From NCBI GenBank assembly GCA_964538915.1, contig CAZIFB010000024.1:1-64000 (forward strand): a stretch of DNA of 64,000 nucleotides, read 5' to 3'. The stretch is from JAEUHQ01 sp964538915 (GTDB lineage: Bacteria; Planctomycetota; UBA1135; UBA2386). Shown in pieces: positions 19,401 to 27,790 of the stretch. The notes below the pieces were generated by a model. The model worked only from the letters and a program-made list of their open reading frames with translations, made no database searches and was not told the DNA's origin. Position 1 is the stretch's first letter; each line of letters starts with the position of its first letter. The position numbers and the translations under genes were made by a program.

Positions 19401-20211
19401 CGGTTGGTACACGATGCAGCGCCTGTGGGAGCAACCGACCTTCGACGTCGCCGAGACGCGGAAGGAAGTCCAGGTCCTGCAGAGCCAGAAGGACCGGCTC
19501 GGTGCGGTGAACCTCGACGCCGTGAAGGAACTGGATGCCGAAGAGGGGCAGTTCTCGACGCTCGAGCAGGAGGTGGCCGACCTCAAGGATGCGCGGCGCG
19601 CCTTGATGGACACGCTGAAGAAGCTCGAGTCCGAATCGAAGTCGCTCTTCGAGCAGACGTTCCACGAGGCCCGGAAGAACTTCCAAGAGATCTTCCGCAA
19701 GCTCTTCCAGGGTGGGAAGGCGGACATGTTCCTGTCCTTCGATCAGGTCGGGAAGGGCGAGGACATGCTCGAAGCCGGCATCGAGATCGTCGCGCAGCCG
19801 CCGGGCAAGCAGCTGCAGTCGATCAACCTGCTGTCCGGTGGCGAGCGGTCGCTGACCGCCGTGGCGATCCTCTTCGCTCTCTTCAAGGTGCGCCCGAGCC
19901 CGTTCTGCATCCTCGACGAAGTGGATGCCGCGCTCGACGAGACGAACGTCGAGCGATTCCTGCGCGTCCTGCGCGACTTCACGCACGACACGCAGTTCTG
20001 CATCGTCACGCACCACAAACGCACGATGGCGGAGTGCCAGGTGCTCTACGGGATCACGATGCAGCGACGTGGCGTCAGTTCGCGGATCGCGGTCTCGCTC
20101 CAGGAGATCGACAGCTTCCAGGAAGGCGCGACCGTCGGGGCCGGCGGCAACGCCAGCGATCCGGCGTTGAAGCGCCGCATCGCGGGCGAGGAGCAGGTCG
20201 GCTTCGTGTGA
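16435..20211 (+). CDS. smc: Chromosome segregation ATPase SMC
   Basis: Condensin subunit that extrudes DNA loops and organises the chromosome. At 1258 residues it has the full layout: Walker A GPNGCGKSN near 33, a long coiled coil, a hinge around 510-640 (LRGRLLDLIEIDLEHG and following), the return coil, the signature LSGGERS near 1132, and Walker B CILDEVDAALDE near 1155. The start at ATG 16435 is fixed by the conserved MRLKRLVARGFKSF. It is slightly longer than the usual 1150-1200, mostly in the coiled coil. ScpA and ScpB are not in the window. It converges with the CotH operon after 27 bp. Confidence 0.97.
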   Translation: MRLKRLVARGFKSFADRTEFEFDSRLTGIIGPNGCGKSNVVDAIKWVLGDQRAKSLRGSEMTDVIFKGAEGREAMGMAEVVITFEDPEGRLEGRQEIDISRRLTLDKESTYLLNGTDVRLKDVRDVLLDTGLGTGGYSVMEQGRIDAVLSANPEARRAIFEEAAGVSRFKLQKKEALRKLERTDQNLARVTDLLEERSRRIRSLRIQAGKARRYQELQAALRDLRAALAVIDGTQLRKEFLAQEVRLQELQATLVAAEEGRVAVAEQLTAADAAIGVCSEALERVQDELRRCQDELTTHRERAQAQEHRAADRFAELERGRQRSAGLSEQCSERTIALTLARDELVQKEAQLIEIHKALEAQRDATQKALAELRALHADREGLRTAQLELLHRRTRARNAASDATAKIAAARSREQRLGERRGVLHGEQARLAEDSERRRDELADLGTRQRLLLEREQRSLGDLEGADAAAAALAQQESALRHELSQVDGRRQALLAMEAHMEGFDAGPRHVLQTKPAGLRGRLLDLIEIDLEHGCALEAALGPFVQALVVDTREHAAAIVRELADKKLGRVLLLVEEAFGHEPPCGSSILPPPPGVNHLAALVRHVADGSASDKLLGWLLRGVVVADFDIADSSRADLCFVTPDGTLVCGPRMEGGASAEGHAGLVVRKSQIAQLADDAAAVEGRLVLLQSGKDQAVGRVDRLKREIKAIGEALAAVRREMQAAEAQEARVTARTHDIERELGELAHEGGDLSRTRCAASGRLGHALFDQFLLQRGEARLGDASQELDTRIAATEASAQAQQRAEQDLRIKQVQSGEAREGLVRSIRMHEEAVRDFERALQELTERQQDAEDDRAKALAEQARLSELAAVLDDQRGELEDAKQRSQGEVDTARQQRTSVQQQVHEWDRRWSKASESLTQARLAIADVDHRFVRLEERLREDTGVELRRCLGEVLGLGLEGAERFEGPPAPFGAVDELCGPPLPPAVVDGWYTMQRLWEQPTFDVAETRKEVQVLQSQKDRLGAVNLDAVKELDAEEGQFSTLEQEVADLKDARRALMDTLKKLESESKSLFEQTFHEARKNFQEIFRKLFQGGKADMFLSFDQVGKGEDMLEAGIEIVAQPPGKQLQSINLLSGGERSLTAVAILFALFKVRPSPFCILDEVDAALDETNVERFLRVLRDFTHDTQFCIVTHHKRTMAECQVLYGITMQRRGVSSRIAVSLQEIDSFQEGATVGAGGNASDPALKRRIAGEEQVGFV

Positions 20212-20238
20212 ACGGCGCGCCGGCGCGCGAGCGGCGCG

Positions 20239-21393
20239 TCAGCGGCCGAGCGACAGCAGCACTTCTTCGCCCGGGCGTTCCCTGCCGGTCGTCGCGATGA
20301 CCGCTTCGAACGCCCACTCCTCGACGCGCGGGTCGCGCCAGAGGCGCTCCGGCACACGCACCACGGTCGGCGAGATGCTCTGGATCGTGCCCGCCCCGAG
20401 TCCCGTGCGATCGACGCGCGCGACCTGCACCGCGACCACCCCTTCGACGTGCGTGCGGAGCGCGTCGGGAACGTACGCGAGGATGCGCCGCGGGGTCGCG
20501 TCGACGATCGTCATCACGGCCCGTCCGGCGGCGATCCACTCGCCCGGCCGCGCCGAGAACTGGGAGATCCGGCCGCGGATCGGTGCGCGCAGCACGAGGA
20601 GCTTGCTGTCCTCGACGATCCGTTCGAGCGCGGCTTCCTGCATCCTGAGGCGCCAGCGCATCGGCGCGAGCGCGACCTCCGCGGGGATCGGCACGGCGCC
20701 GGGGGCGTCGAACTCACGCAGCCGCCGGTTCGTCGCGTCGATGCGGGTCTGTTGCTCCGTGTGAAGGGAGTCGAGTTCGGCGATCCGCTTCTGCAGGGCG
20801 TCCCGTTCGGTGCGCGCCTTCACCAGGTCCGGTTCGCCGACGACTCCTTGTCGCACGAGTTCCTGCAGCCGGTCGCACTCGATCGCCGCTCCCTGCACCC
20901 TTACGCGGGCTTCCTCGAGCTGGGTGCGCGTCGCGAGCGCTTCGAGTTGCGCGGACTCGGCGGCGCTCACGAGACGGCGTTGTTCGGTGCTGGCGTCGAG
21001 TTCGTGTTCCGATGCCTCGATGCTGGCGCGGCGGGCGCGGTCCGCTCGCTCGAGTTCGAGGTCGGCGCGAAGGCGCTCCAGCTCGCAGTTCGCCTGCGAC
21101 AGGCGCAGGCGAACGTCGGCGTCGTCGAGTCGCGCGACGATCTGGTCCTGCTGTGCTTCTTCGTGGAGGGCGACGAGTACGGCGGCAATGCGTCCTGCGA
21201 CCGGCGCCGTGACCGTGCCGTGGGTCGCTTCGACCACGCCGCGGAACGTCGTCGACGGCGGCAGGTGGGCACCGAGCCATGCCACGAGGGCGACGCAGGT
21301 GAGCCAGACGGCGACCGGAAGGCTGCGCCGTGCTCGACGAAGCGCGCGGGCGCCGAGGCCGGGACGAGGACGACTCGGGGTCCAGTGGCTCAT
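20239..21393 (-). CDS. HlyD-like membrane fusion protein, last gene of the CotH operon
   Basis: A 384-residue periplasmic adaptor. One N-terminal membrane helix (about 28-47) is followed by the first half of a lipoyl/barrel-sandwich domain (VTAPVAGRIAAV), an extended coiled-coil hairpin (about 90-230), the second half (VLRAPIRGRISQF) and a beta barrel. Such proteins normally link an inner-membrane exporter to the outer membrane. No exporter ATPase or TolC gene is adjacent. The ATG overlaps the DUF4956 stop by one base (TGATG). Its presence suggests that this operon's product or substrate is exported. Confidence 0.88.
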   Translation of the reverse strand: MSHWTPSRPRPGLGARALRRARRSLPVAVWLTCVALVAWLGAHLPPSTTFRGVVEATHGTVTAPVAGRIAAVLVALHEEAQQDQIVARLDDADVRLRLSQANCELERLRADLELERADRARRASIEASEHELDASTEQRRLVSAAESAQLEALATRTQLEEARVRVQGAAIECDRLQELVRQGVVGEPDLVKARTERDALQKRIAELDSLHTEQQTRIDATNRRLREFDAPGAVPIPAEVALAPMRWRLRMQEAALERIVEDSKLLVLRAPIRGRISQFSARPGEWIAAGRAVMTIVDATPRRILAYVPDALRTHVEGVVAVQVARVDRTGLGAGTIQSISPTVVRVPERLWRDPRVEEWAFEAVIATTGRERPGEEVLLSLGR

Positions 21394-22082
21394 CACACTT
21401 CCTCGTGTTCGTTCTGGACGAGGAGGCTGACGTTGCAGGCGCCGGGAATCGCGCGGACGTCGGCGACGAGCGCTTCGTGGGTTCCCGCGTCGTGCAGGCG
21501 CAGCTGGTAGGAGAAGTCCATCGCGCCCTCGAGCCGCGAATCGCGCAGGCTCACCAGGGCGAAGTGGCGGCAGTAGTGCCGCAGCACGGAGCGCAGTCGA
21601 TCGTCGTGCTCGCCCTGCGCGGGCAGGGAGAACCGCAGTACGCCGTCGTTGTCGATGCGCTCACCGAACCGGATGCCGTACAGGTAGATCGCGGCGAGGA
21701 GAACGAAGCCCGTGCCCACAATCGCGAGGGTCGTGTTCTGGACGCCGACCGTGATGCCGATCGCGACGGAGAGGAACAGGAAAACCGTGTCGCGGCTGTC
21801 CTTGATCGGCGTGCGGAAGCGGATCAGGGCGAGTGCACCGAAAAGTCCGAATGCGCGCGCCAGGCTGTCGCCGACCGCGAGCATCACCACGGTGACGATC
21901 ATCGCGAGCAGCACCAGCGCATGGACGAACGAGCGCGAGTAGCTCACGCCTTGGTGCGTGGCGACGTAGATCCACGCGAGCGGCTTGCCGAGGACGAACG
22001 CCAGCAGGATGTGGAAGACGATCGTCGACAGGGACGGCATCGAGACCGTCAGGTCGCCGAGGTGACGCAGGAGTTCGGGCAT
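21393..22082 (-). CDS. DUF4956 membrane protein
   Basis: A 229-residue DUF4956 protein. It has several hydrophobic segments between residues 15 and 130, including the conserved FGLFGALALIRFRTPIKD loop and the AIGITVGVQ segment, followed by a soluble C-terminal alpha/beta domain of about 85 residues. DUF4956 genes often lie beside VTC-domain polyphosphate polymerases and CotH-type proteins, exactly as here. A channel or scaffold for the polymerase is a reasonable guess, but no function is established. ATG 22082 was chosen, 2 bases after the VTC stop; a longer open frame overlaps the VTC gene. Confidence 0.85.
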   Translation of the reverse strand: MPELLRHLGDLTVSMPSLSTIVFHILLAFVLGKPLAWIYVATHQGVSYSRSFVHALVLLAMIVTVVMLAVGDSLARAFGLFGALALIRFRTPIKDSRDTVFLFLSVAIGITVGVQNTTLAIVGTGFVLLAAIYLYGIRFGERIDNDGVLRFSLPAQGEHDDRLRSVLRHYCRHFALVSLRDSRLEGAMDFSYQLRLHDAGTHEALVADVRAIPGACNVSLLVQNEHEEV

Positions 22083-22084
22083 CG

Positions 22085-22807
22085 TCAGTTCTCTTCGGAC
22101 CGGTCCGTGACGAACAGCGCTTCGACGCACGTGGCGTACTTCGAGAACGAGCGGCGCGCCAGCTGCAGTTCACGAATGGTGTCGAGCATCCACGGGGGGC
22201 ACCGGTCGCTGAACTTCAGTTCCAGGATCACGCCACCGCTCGGGACGGTGACATAGGCGGGATCGTGCATCCTGACCCTGGCCCCCGGCTCCGGCATCGC
22301 ACACAGGCGCCGATCGAACGTCACGCGATGGCGGTCGTCGTCGGTGCCGACCCAGGCCTGTCGGTCGTACCGGACGGTGATTCGCGGCACGGCGCGATGG
22401 AGCAGGACGAGGCGCACGAACTCGCAGAGGGCTTGCCGGCGGCCGGCCGACAGGTCGTGGATGCCGTCCGTTTCGCCGGCGAGCACACGCGGGAGTGCCT
22501 CCGCAGGAATCGGGCAGCGCAGCTTGCGGACGACCCGGTCCCGGCGGCTCTTCACTTCGAGGAACAGCGGTCCGTCGCCGTACGAGCGGACCCGCAGTTT
22601 GCATCGATCGAGCCGCCCCTCGCGCGTCTCACGGCAGAGCGTGTTCGTCTCGTCGTCGAGGTAGAGGCTGGCGATGCCGTACGTGCGGTCGGGCCGCGGA
22701 GCGGCGTGCGGGTCTGGTTCGACCCAGGGCTCGACGCGACGCAGCACCCGGGCCGCCACGGCTTCGGGCACCACGAACTTGCACTCGTACCGGTTCTCGT
22801 ACCGCAT
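22085..22807 (-). CDS. VTC-domain polyphosphate polymerase-like protein
   Basis: A 240-residue tunnel-fold enzyme of the VTC/CYTH-like superfamily. The yeast Vtc4 core makes polyphosphate from ATP. Visible features are the entry strand NRYECKFVV, the basic strands CKLRVRSYGD and LEVKSRRDRVVRK, an Arg/Asp strand (VTFDRRLCA), and the acidic ILELKFS strand that binds metal in the family. No membrane segment is present, so it is cytoplasmic, presumably recruited by the DUF4956 protein that follows 2 bases downstream. Bacterial VTC proteins have rarely been tested, so enzyme activity is inferred from the conserved residues. Confidence 0.85.
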   Translation of the reverse strand: MRYENRYECKFVVPEAVAARVLRRVEPWVEPDPHAAPRPDRTYGIASLYLDDETNTLCRETREGRLDRCKLRVRSYGDGPLFLEVKSRRDRVVRKLRCPIPAEALPRVLAGETDGIHDLSAGRRQALCEFVRLVLLHRAVPRITVRYDRQAWVGTDDDRHRVTFDRRLCAMPEPGARVRMHDPAYVTVPSGGVILELKFSDRCPPWMLDTIRELQLARRSFSKYATCVEALFVTDRSEEN

Positions 22808-22822
22808 GGGCTCCTTGCGGCA

Positions 22823-25237
22823 TCACGGACACACGGTGATCTCGATCGAAGGCGTGCTGTCCCAGCCCGCGGCGCCGAACGTGAGCACCTGCGCGTAGAT
22901 TCGCGTTCCCGGCACGCCGGCGGGCGGAGTCAGCGTGAAGTTCCAGCCGGAGTTGCCCGCGGCGTCGAACGGGATCACGAACGGCAGCACGAGGGTCGAT
23001 GGCTCGAGCAGCAGTACTTCGGCGATGCCGAGGAACGACAGGTCGATGGAACTGCCGCCGAGGGACAGTGCGAGCAATCCTGCGCCGTTCGCGGGGCCGT
23101 TGGTGAGGCCGTAGAGCACGGTCGTGTTCGCCTGGATCGTGCCCGACGCCGTCATCGCGACGCCGTGCGCTCCCGACATGAAGGTGCCGTAGGTGCGCTG
23201 GCCGCAGCCGCCCGGCGCGTTGTTCGCCTGGAACGTCGGCGCGGGGAACGTGACCCAGGGCACCGCTCCGTCGAAGAGGCGGCCGGCAGAGACGTCGGCG
23301 GCCTGCGTGCCGAACTCGATCGAGTCGTGCAGCGCGAGTCCCGTCGAATCGTAGAAGGCGACCGCTTCGCCGGACGCGGACAGCTTGAAGTTGGCGTGCA
23401 GCGGGCCCTGCGTGCCGTCCTCGTCACACCAGACCCGGAGCACACCGTTCGCCGGAACGACGGTGCCGGACGGGAACTGGTACTTCAGGACAACGAGGCT
23501 GTCGCTGAGCCACTTGCCGCTGATGTCGACCGGCTGGTTGCTCGTGTTGTAGAGCTCGACCCAGTCCTCGTGCTGCGAGTTCTCGTCGACGGGACCGTTC
23601 TGGTTCTGCGCCACGAACTCGTTGATGACGACGGGCGAAGCGACGATCGGCCAGTCGATCTGGACGTGGGGGGCGTAGAGCTCGGCTTCCGCGGTGAACG
23701 GCTCGTAGCTCGCGGCGCCGGTCGCCGTGACGGCTTCGACGTAGTAGTCGATGAGCGAACCCGGGATCTGAGCGGCGATCGAGACTCCCCAGGTGCCGTC
23801 GGCGGCGGTTCCGTCACCGTGCAGACCGTCGTCGAACATCGCGACCCTCTGGAACGGGCCCGTGCGCCGCCACCAGAGGTTCACGCCGGTCGCGAGCGCG
23901 GATGCCTGCACCGTGAAGGAGATCGGCTGCGTCGGGTTGGGGCTCACCGGCGAGTGCGCAAGGTTGCTCAGCGTCGCGCGCGCCGCGTTCAGGTAGGCGT
24001 GGGTGTTCAGGAAGTTGTAGCGGGCCAGCACGTACGGGATCAGGCCCGTGAGCGTGCCGCCGCCGGGGCCGCCACCGATCGTCACGGAGCTGTTCAGGTT
24101 CGTCGTGAACTGCGCGTACGTGTAGATCTTCTTCGGGTCGGCCTGCACGTACGGATCGATCATCGCGTGGTACTGCGTGATCAGCGGGTTCATCACGGTC
24201 GGGTTGAACGTCTTCTCGACGACCGACTTCAGATGCGCCTTGTACCGCTGCGTCCAGTCCGCGAACTGCAGCGTCTTCGTGAACCCGGGGCGGAACGCGT
24301 TGGTCGTCTGGTAGTCGGGGGCGAGCGTCGTACTCGCCTCCCAGCTCTCGTTCAGGTCGAACGGGAACGTCGTGCCGTCGCCGTGGACTTCGTCGATGTA
24401 GAGGAAGTGGTCTTTGCCGCTCTCGAGGTAGCTGTCGATGTTGCCGCAGGCGTTCATCACCGCGGCGTACCGGTAGAACGCGTCCACGCTGAACACGGTC
24501 GTCAACGTCGACTGCGGTGTCGCGGTTGTCATCGCGTTGAGCACGGTGCACATGTTCATGAGATCCGTGCCGTCACCCTGCTTCGCCTGGTACGCGGCGA
24601 GGTAGCTCGCGGGAGTGTTCGGCGAGAGCACCGTGTAGGCGCAGCGGCCGTTCGTGAAGCCGCCGGACGTGGGGAAGCAGCGGTAGCGGTTGCCGTCGTT
24701 GCTGCGGAACCACTGCTTCATCATGTCCTTGTTCGGCTGCTGGACGTTGATGTAGAGACCCCACAGCGAGCCGTTCAGGAACAGGCGCACGAAGTTCGCC
24801 TTCGGTGCGACACCGTGGCGGCGCATCACCATGTAGGTGAGGAACTCGCGCAGGAAGGTCGGGTCGTGGAACCCGTTGTTCAGGTTCAGGTGGTCGTAGC
24901 CGTAGATGTCCTGACTCGCGACCTGCCAGTCGAGCTCGATGTTGAAGCTCTTCTTCTCCCATCCCTGGTTCGGCTGCGTCGGCAACATCGTGTAGCTCGT
25001 GTTGCCCCGGAAGCGGACGCCGACGTTCGGGTACGTGATCCCGTCGACCGTCATGTCCGCCGCGATGTTGGTATCGGTGACGTAGTTGTTCGTCAGCAGC
25101 GTCCAGTAGTTCGGCTGGCTGAACTGCAGGTACACGTCGCGGATCGTGTCGGGGTCGTAGAGGTCGGGAACCTGGGCGCGGAGCGAAGGGAGCACGGCCG
25201 CCGCGAACGTCGCGGCGAGGACTCGAAGCGTGTGCAT
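22823..25237 (-). CDS. Secreted CotH kinase-like protein with lamin-tail domain
   Basis: An 804-residue exported protein. It has a signal peptide (cleavage near RAQ, about residue 21), a CotH domain (about 30-440), an Ig-like segment, a lamin-tail domain (from VVINEFVAQN, about 530-660) and a C-terminal beta domain common in planctomycete surface proteins. CotH hallmarks are VGVRFRGNTS, KSFNIELD, the NNGFHDPTFLRE helix, NGSLWGLYI, and FPFDLNESW, where the Asp fits the metal-binding position. Some CotH proteins are atypical protein kinases that phosphorylate spore-coat proteins, though many are untested. ATG 25237 gives a proper signal peptide. It is first in a four-gene operon, 15 bp before the VTC gene. 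Confidence 0.9.
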   Translation of the reverse strand: MHTLRVLAATFAAAVLPSLRAQVPDLYDPDTIRDVYLQFSQPNYWTLLTNNYVTDTNIAADMTVDGITYPNVGVRFRGNTSYTMLPTQPNQGWEKKSFNIELDWQVASQDIYGYDHLNLNNGFHDPTFLREFLTYMVMRRHGVAPKANFVRLFLNGSLWGLYINVQQPNKDMMKQWFRSNDGNRYRCFPTSGGFTNGRCAYTVLSPNTPASYLAAYQAKQGDGTDLMNMCTVLNAMTTATPQSTLTTVFSVDAFYRYAAVMNACGNIDSYLESGKDHFLYIDEVHGDGTTFPFDLNESWEASTTLAPDYQTTNAFRPGFTKTLQFADWTQRYKAHLKSVVEKTFNPTVMNPLITQYHAMIDPYVQADPKKIYTYAQFTTNLNSSVTIGGGPGGGTLTGLIPYVLARYNFLNTHAYLNAARATLSNLAHSPVSPNPTQPISFTVQASALATGVNLWWRRTGPFQRVAMFDDGLHGDGTAADGTWGVSIAAQIPGSLIDYYVEAVTATGAASYEPFTAEAELYAPHVQIDWPIVASPVVINEFVAQNQNGPVDENSQHEDWVELYNTSNQPVDISGKWLSDSLVVLKYQFPSGTVVPANGVLRVWCDEDGTQGPLHANFKLSASGEAVAFYDSTGLALHDSIEFGTQAADVSAGRLFDGAVPWVTFPAPTFQANNAPGGCGQRTYGTFMSGAHGVAMTASGTIQANTTVLYGLTNGPANGAGLLALSLGGSSIDLSFLGIAEVLLLEPSTLVLPFVIPFDAAGNSGWNFTLTPPAGVPGTRIYAQVLTFGAAGWDSTPSIEITVCP

Positions 25238-25376
25238 GGGGTCCGTTCGGGAGGTGGGGCGGCGGTGAGGGCGGCCGCCGCTGCGAAGGCGCCGGGAACG
25301 CAGTGTGAAGAAAAGGTACCACCGCAAGCCGTGCTGTTTCGTGGGCCTGTGTCGCTCCACGACGGGGTGACCTGGT

Positions 25377-25410
25377 GCGACGGGCTTTTTCGGTGGCAAC
25401 GGCCCGTCGC
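25377..25410. promoter_or_regulatory. 9-bp perfect inverted repeat between divergent genes
   Basis: GCGACGGGC (25377-25385) pairs with 25402-25410 around a 16-base spacer, in the 191-bp gap between the CotH operon and the serine hydrolase gene, 18 bases before the latter's ATG. It could be an operator or a leader hairpin affecting translation. No T-run follows on either strand. Confidence 0.4.
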
Positions 25411-25428
25411 GGTTCGTGCGATGCCCCG

Positions 25429-27717
25429 ATGCGCGTCGTGCCGTGGGTCCTTCTCGCCGCAGTGGCATCGTGCTTGGCCACACCCTCCGCCGAGATGGCG
25501 CGGGTCGCGGACGTGCCGGCCTTCGCGGCGCGCTACGCCCGCGAGTTCGCGATCCCCGGAATCTGGATCGCGTTGGTAGAGGAGGACCCGTCCTCCGGCC
25601 GGCGCCTGATCGATTGGAGCTGCTCGGTCGGGTCCAGCGGAGTGCCGCCCGCGGATGCGGTGCTGCGCGTCGCCTCGATCAGCAAGCTGTTCACCGCGAC
25701 GGCGGCGATGGTGCTGGTCGAGCGCGGCCTGCTCGATCTCGATGCCCCGGTGTCGAAGTACCTGCCGGACTTCGCGCCGCGACAGCCCTACGGCGGAACG
25801 GTGACGCTGCGCACGCTGCTCGGCCACCGGTCCGGCCTCGTGCGCGAATCACCGGTCGGTCACTACTTCGACCCGTCGGCGCCGTCGCTGTCGGCCACGG
25901 TCGCGAGCCTCGACGACACGAGTCTCGTCTTCGCGCCCGGTCGCGAGTTCAAGTACAGCAACCCCGGCTTCGGGGTCGTGGGGGAGATCGTCGCGCGGGT
26001 CCATGGGACGTCGTTCGAACGCGCGGTACGGGACCTCGTGCTGGATCCGCTCGATCTGCGCGACAGCGACTTCGCGCCGCGGCCTGATCTCGTGGCGCGG
26101 CGCGCCGACGGTGTCATGTGGACGTACGACGGCCGCACCATCGCGACGCCGACGTTCCCGTTCGGCTATTCGCCCGCGGCGAACCTGCTCACGACCCCTG
26201 CCGATCTCGTGCAGTTCGCGGCGAGCTGGTTCCCGTGGTCTCAGCAGCGCGTGCTGCGACCCGACACCCAGGCGGCGATGTGGGCGCTGCCACCCGACGT
26301 CGACAACGGATGCGCGCTCGGCTTCTTCGTGCGTTCGTTCGACGGGCACCGCGAAGTCGGGCACGACGGCGCGGTCTATGGCGCGGCGTCGGCGCTGCGC
26401 GCGCTGCCCGACGACGGGCTCGCAGTGGCGGTCGTGTGTGCGAAGGACTTTTCGAACGCCGTTGCAGAGGCGATCGCCGAGCGTGCTATGGCGGCGGCTC
26501 TCGCCGCGCGGCGCGGAGAGACGCTGCCTCCGCCCGAGTATCCCGAGCCCGTCGGTGTGCGCGACGCGCGCCGCCTCGCCGGTCGCTGGATCTGCGGCGA
26601 CAACTGGGTCGAGCTGTACGAGCGCGGCGGCGAACTGCTGTACGACCCGAACATCGGCGTGCGCACGCGCCTTCGTCGCGCGGCGAACGGCGTGCTCGTC
26701 AGCGACGATCCGCTGTCGCTTGGCAGTCGCAGTCTGCGTGAGTTGCCGGACGGCAGGCTGCATGATGGGGTGGTGGAGTACGTCCGCGACGAGCAGGTTC
26801 CCGATGCGCCGCCAGCCGAGCTGCTGCCGCTGCTCGGCGAGTACGGCTTCGACCACGACGTGCTGATCGTCTACGAGGACCACGGTCGTCTGGCGGTACT
26901 GATCGAGTGGCTCGTTCGCGAGCTGCCGGATCTCGAGGGGCCGGACCTGTGGCGTTTCGGTCCGGGCATGTACGGCGGCGACCCGCTGCGCTTCGAGCGT
27001 GGGCCCGACGGCGAAGTGCTCGCGGCGGTCGTCGGCGGGGCGCGCTTCGCGCGGCGACCGGGGCCGACGCCCGGCGGCTTCCGGGTGGCGCCGGTGAAGC
27101 CGGTGGAGGACCTGCTTGCGGCTTCGGCCGGCCTCGCTCCGCCAGCACCGCTCACGGCGGGTGGCCGCGCGTTCGAACTGGTCGACCTGGCGTTGCTCGA
27201 ACCGACTCTCCGCATCGACCTGCGGTACGCGTCGGCGGACAACTTCCTCGGCGTCCCCGTCTACCCCGCCGGGGCCCGAGCCAGACTCCAGCGCCCCGCC
27301 GCCGAAGCGCTCGTGCGGGTCCACCGCCGGCTCGCGGAGCGGGGGCTCGGCCTGCTCGTCTTCGACGCCTACCGCCCCTGGCGGGTGACGAAGGTCTTCC
27401 ACGACGCCGTGCCGGGACCCGTTCGCCACTTCGTCGCCGATCCCGCGGAGGGCTCGCGTCACAACCGCGGCTGCGCGGTGGACCTCTCGCTCTTCGATCT
27501 CGCGACGGGCCAGCCGGTCGCGATGCCCAGTGACTTCGACGAGTTCTCGCCTCGCGCGCACCCGGACTATCCCGGCGGCACGTCGCGCGAACGCGAGTTC
27601 CGGGCGATCCTGCGGCGTGCGATGGAGGCCGACGGGTTCACCGTGAACGAACACGAGTGGTGGCACTTCGACCACCGCGACTGGACGCACTACCCGGTCG
27701 GCAACGAGCCGCTCTGA
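25429..27717 (+). CDS. Fusion of class C beta-lactamase-like hydrolase and VanX-type D-Ala-D-Ala dipeptidase
   Basis: A 762-residue predicted lipoprotein (lipobox VASC near residue 14) with two peptidoglycan-related domains. The first (about 25-340) is a serine beta-lactamase/DD-peptidase fold with SISK, YSN and a GHDG segment in place of the KTG box. A linker domain (about 375-560) resembles those after class C-like enzymes. The last part (about 575-762) is VanX/DdpX-like, with zinc ligands in SRHNRGCAVDL and HEWWHF. It probably acts on peptidoglycan or D-Ala-D-Ala outside the cytoplasmic membrane, for recycling rather than glycopeptide resistance, since no vanH or vanA is nearby. ATG 25429 was preferred to upstream GTG 25375 because it gives a lipoprotein signal. 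Confidence 0.85.
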   Translation: MRVVPWVLLAAVASCLATPSAEMARVADVPAFAARYAREFAIPGIWIALVEEDPSSGRRLIDWSCSVGSSGVPPADAVLRVASISKLFTATAAMVLVERGLLDLDAPVSKYLPDFAPRQPYGGTVTLRTLLGHRSGLVRESPVGHYFDPSAPSLSATVASLDDTSLVFAPGREFKYSNPGFGVVGEIVARVHGTSFERAVRDLVLDPLDLRDSDFAPRPDLVARRADGVMWTYDGRTIATPTFPFGYSPAANLLTTPADLVQFAASWFPWSQQRVLRPDTQAAMWALPPDVDNGCALGFFVRSFDGHREVGHDGAVYGAASALRALPDDGLAVAVVCAKDFSNAVAEAIAERAMAAALAARRGETLPPPEYPEPVGVRDARRLAGRWICGDNWVELYERGGELLYDPNIGVRTRLRRAANGVLVSDDPLSLGSRSLRELPDGRLHDGVVEYVRDEQVPDAPPAELLPLLGEYGFDHDVLIVYEDHGRLAVLIEWLVRELPDLEGPDLWRFGPGMYGGDPLRFERGPDGEVLAAVVGGARFARRPGPTPGGFRVAPVKPVEDLLAASAGLAPPAPLTAGGRAFELVDLALLEPTLRIDLRYASADNFLGVPVYPAGARARLQRPAAEALVRVHRRLAERGLGLLVFDAYRPWRVTKVFHDAVPGPVRHFVADPAEGSRHNRGCAVDLSLFDLATGQPVAMPSDFDEFSPRAHPDYPGGTSREREFRAILRRAMEADGFTVNEHEWWHFDHRDWTHYPVGNEPL

Positions 27718-27790
27718 GCGTCTGGCGGCGGTCTGCCTTGCATACGGGGGATTCCGGGTCACATCCGGCCGTGTCCGCAGCCGAAGAGAG

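Noticed and set aside
20239..25237. Prophage or transferred island around the CotH operon
   Set aside because: No integrase, transposase, tRNA boundary or repeat border, and base composition matches the neighbours.
22265..25579. Open frame of about 1100 codons on the plus strand opposite CotH
   Set aside because: Antisense shadow: the minus strand has clear CotH and VTC motifs and a signal peptide; long antisense frames are usual at this GC content.
25429..27717. Glycopeptide resistance locus
   Set aside because: VanX-like domain only; no vanH, vanA, vanR or vanS genes nearby, and the domain is fused to a serine hydrolase.
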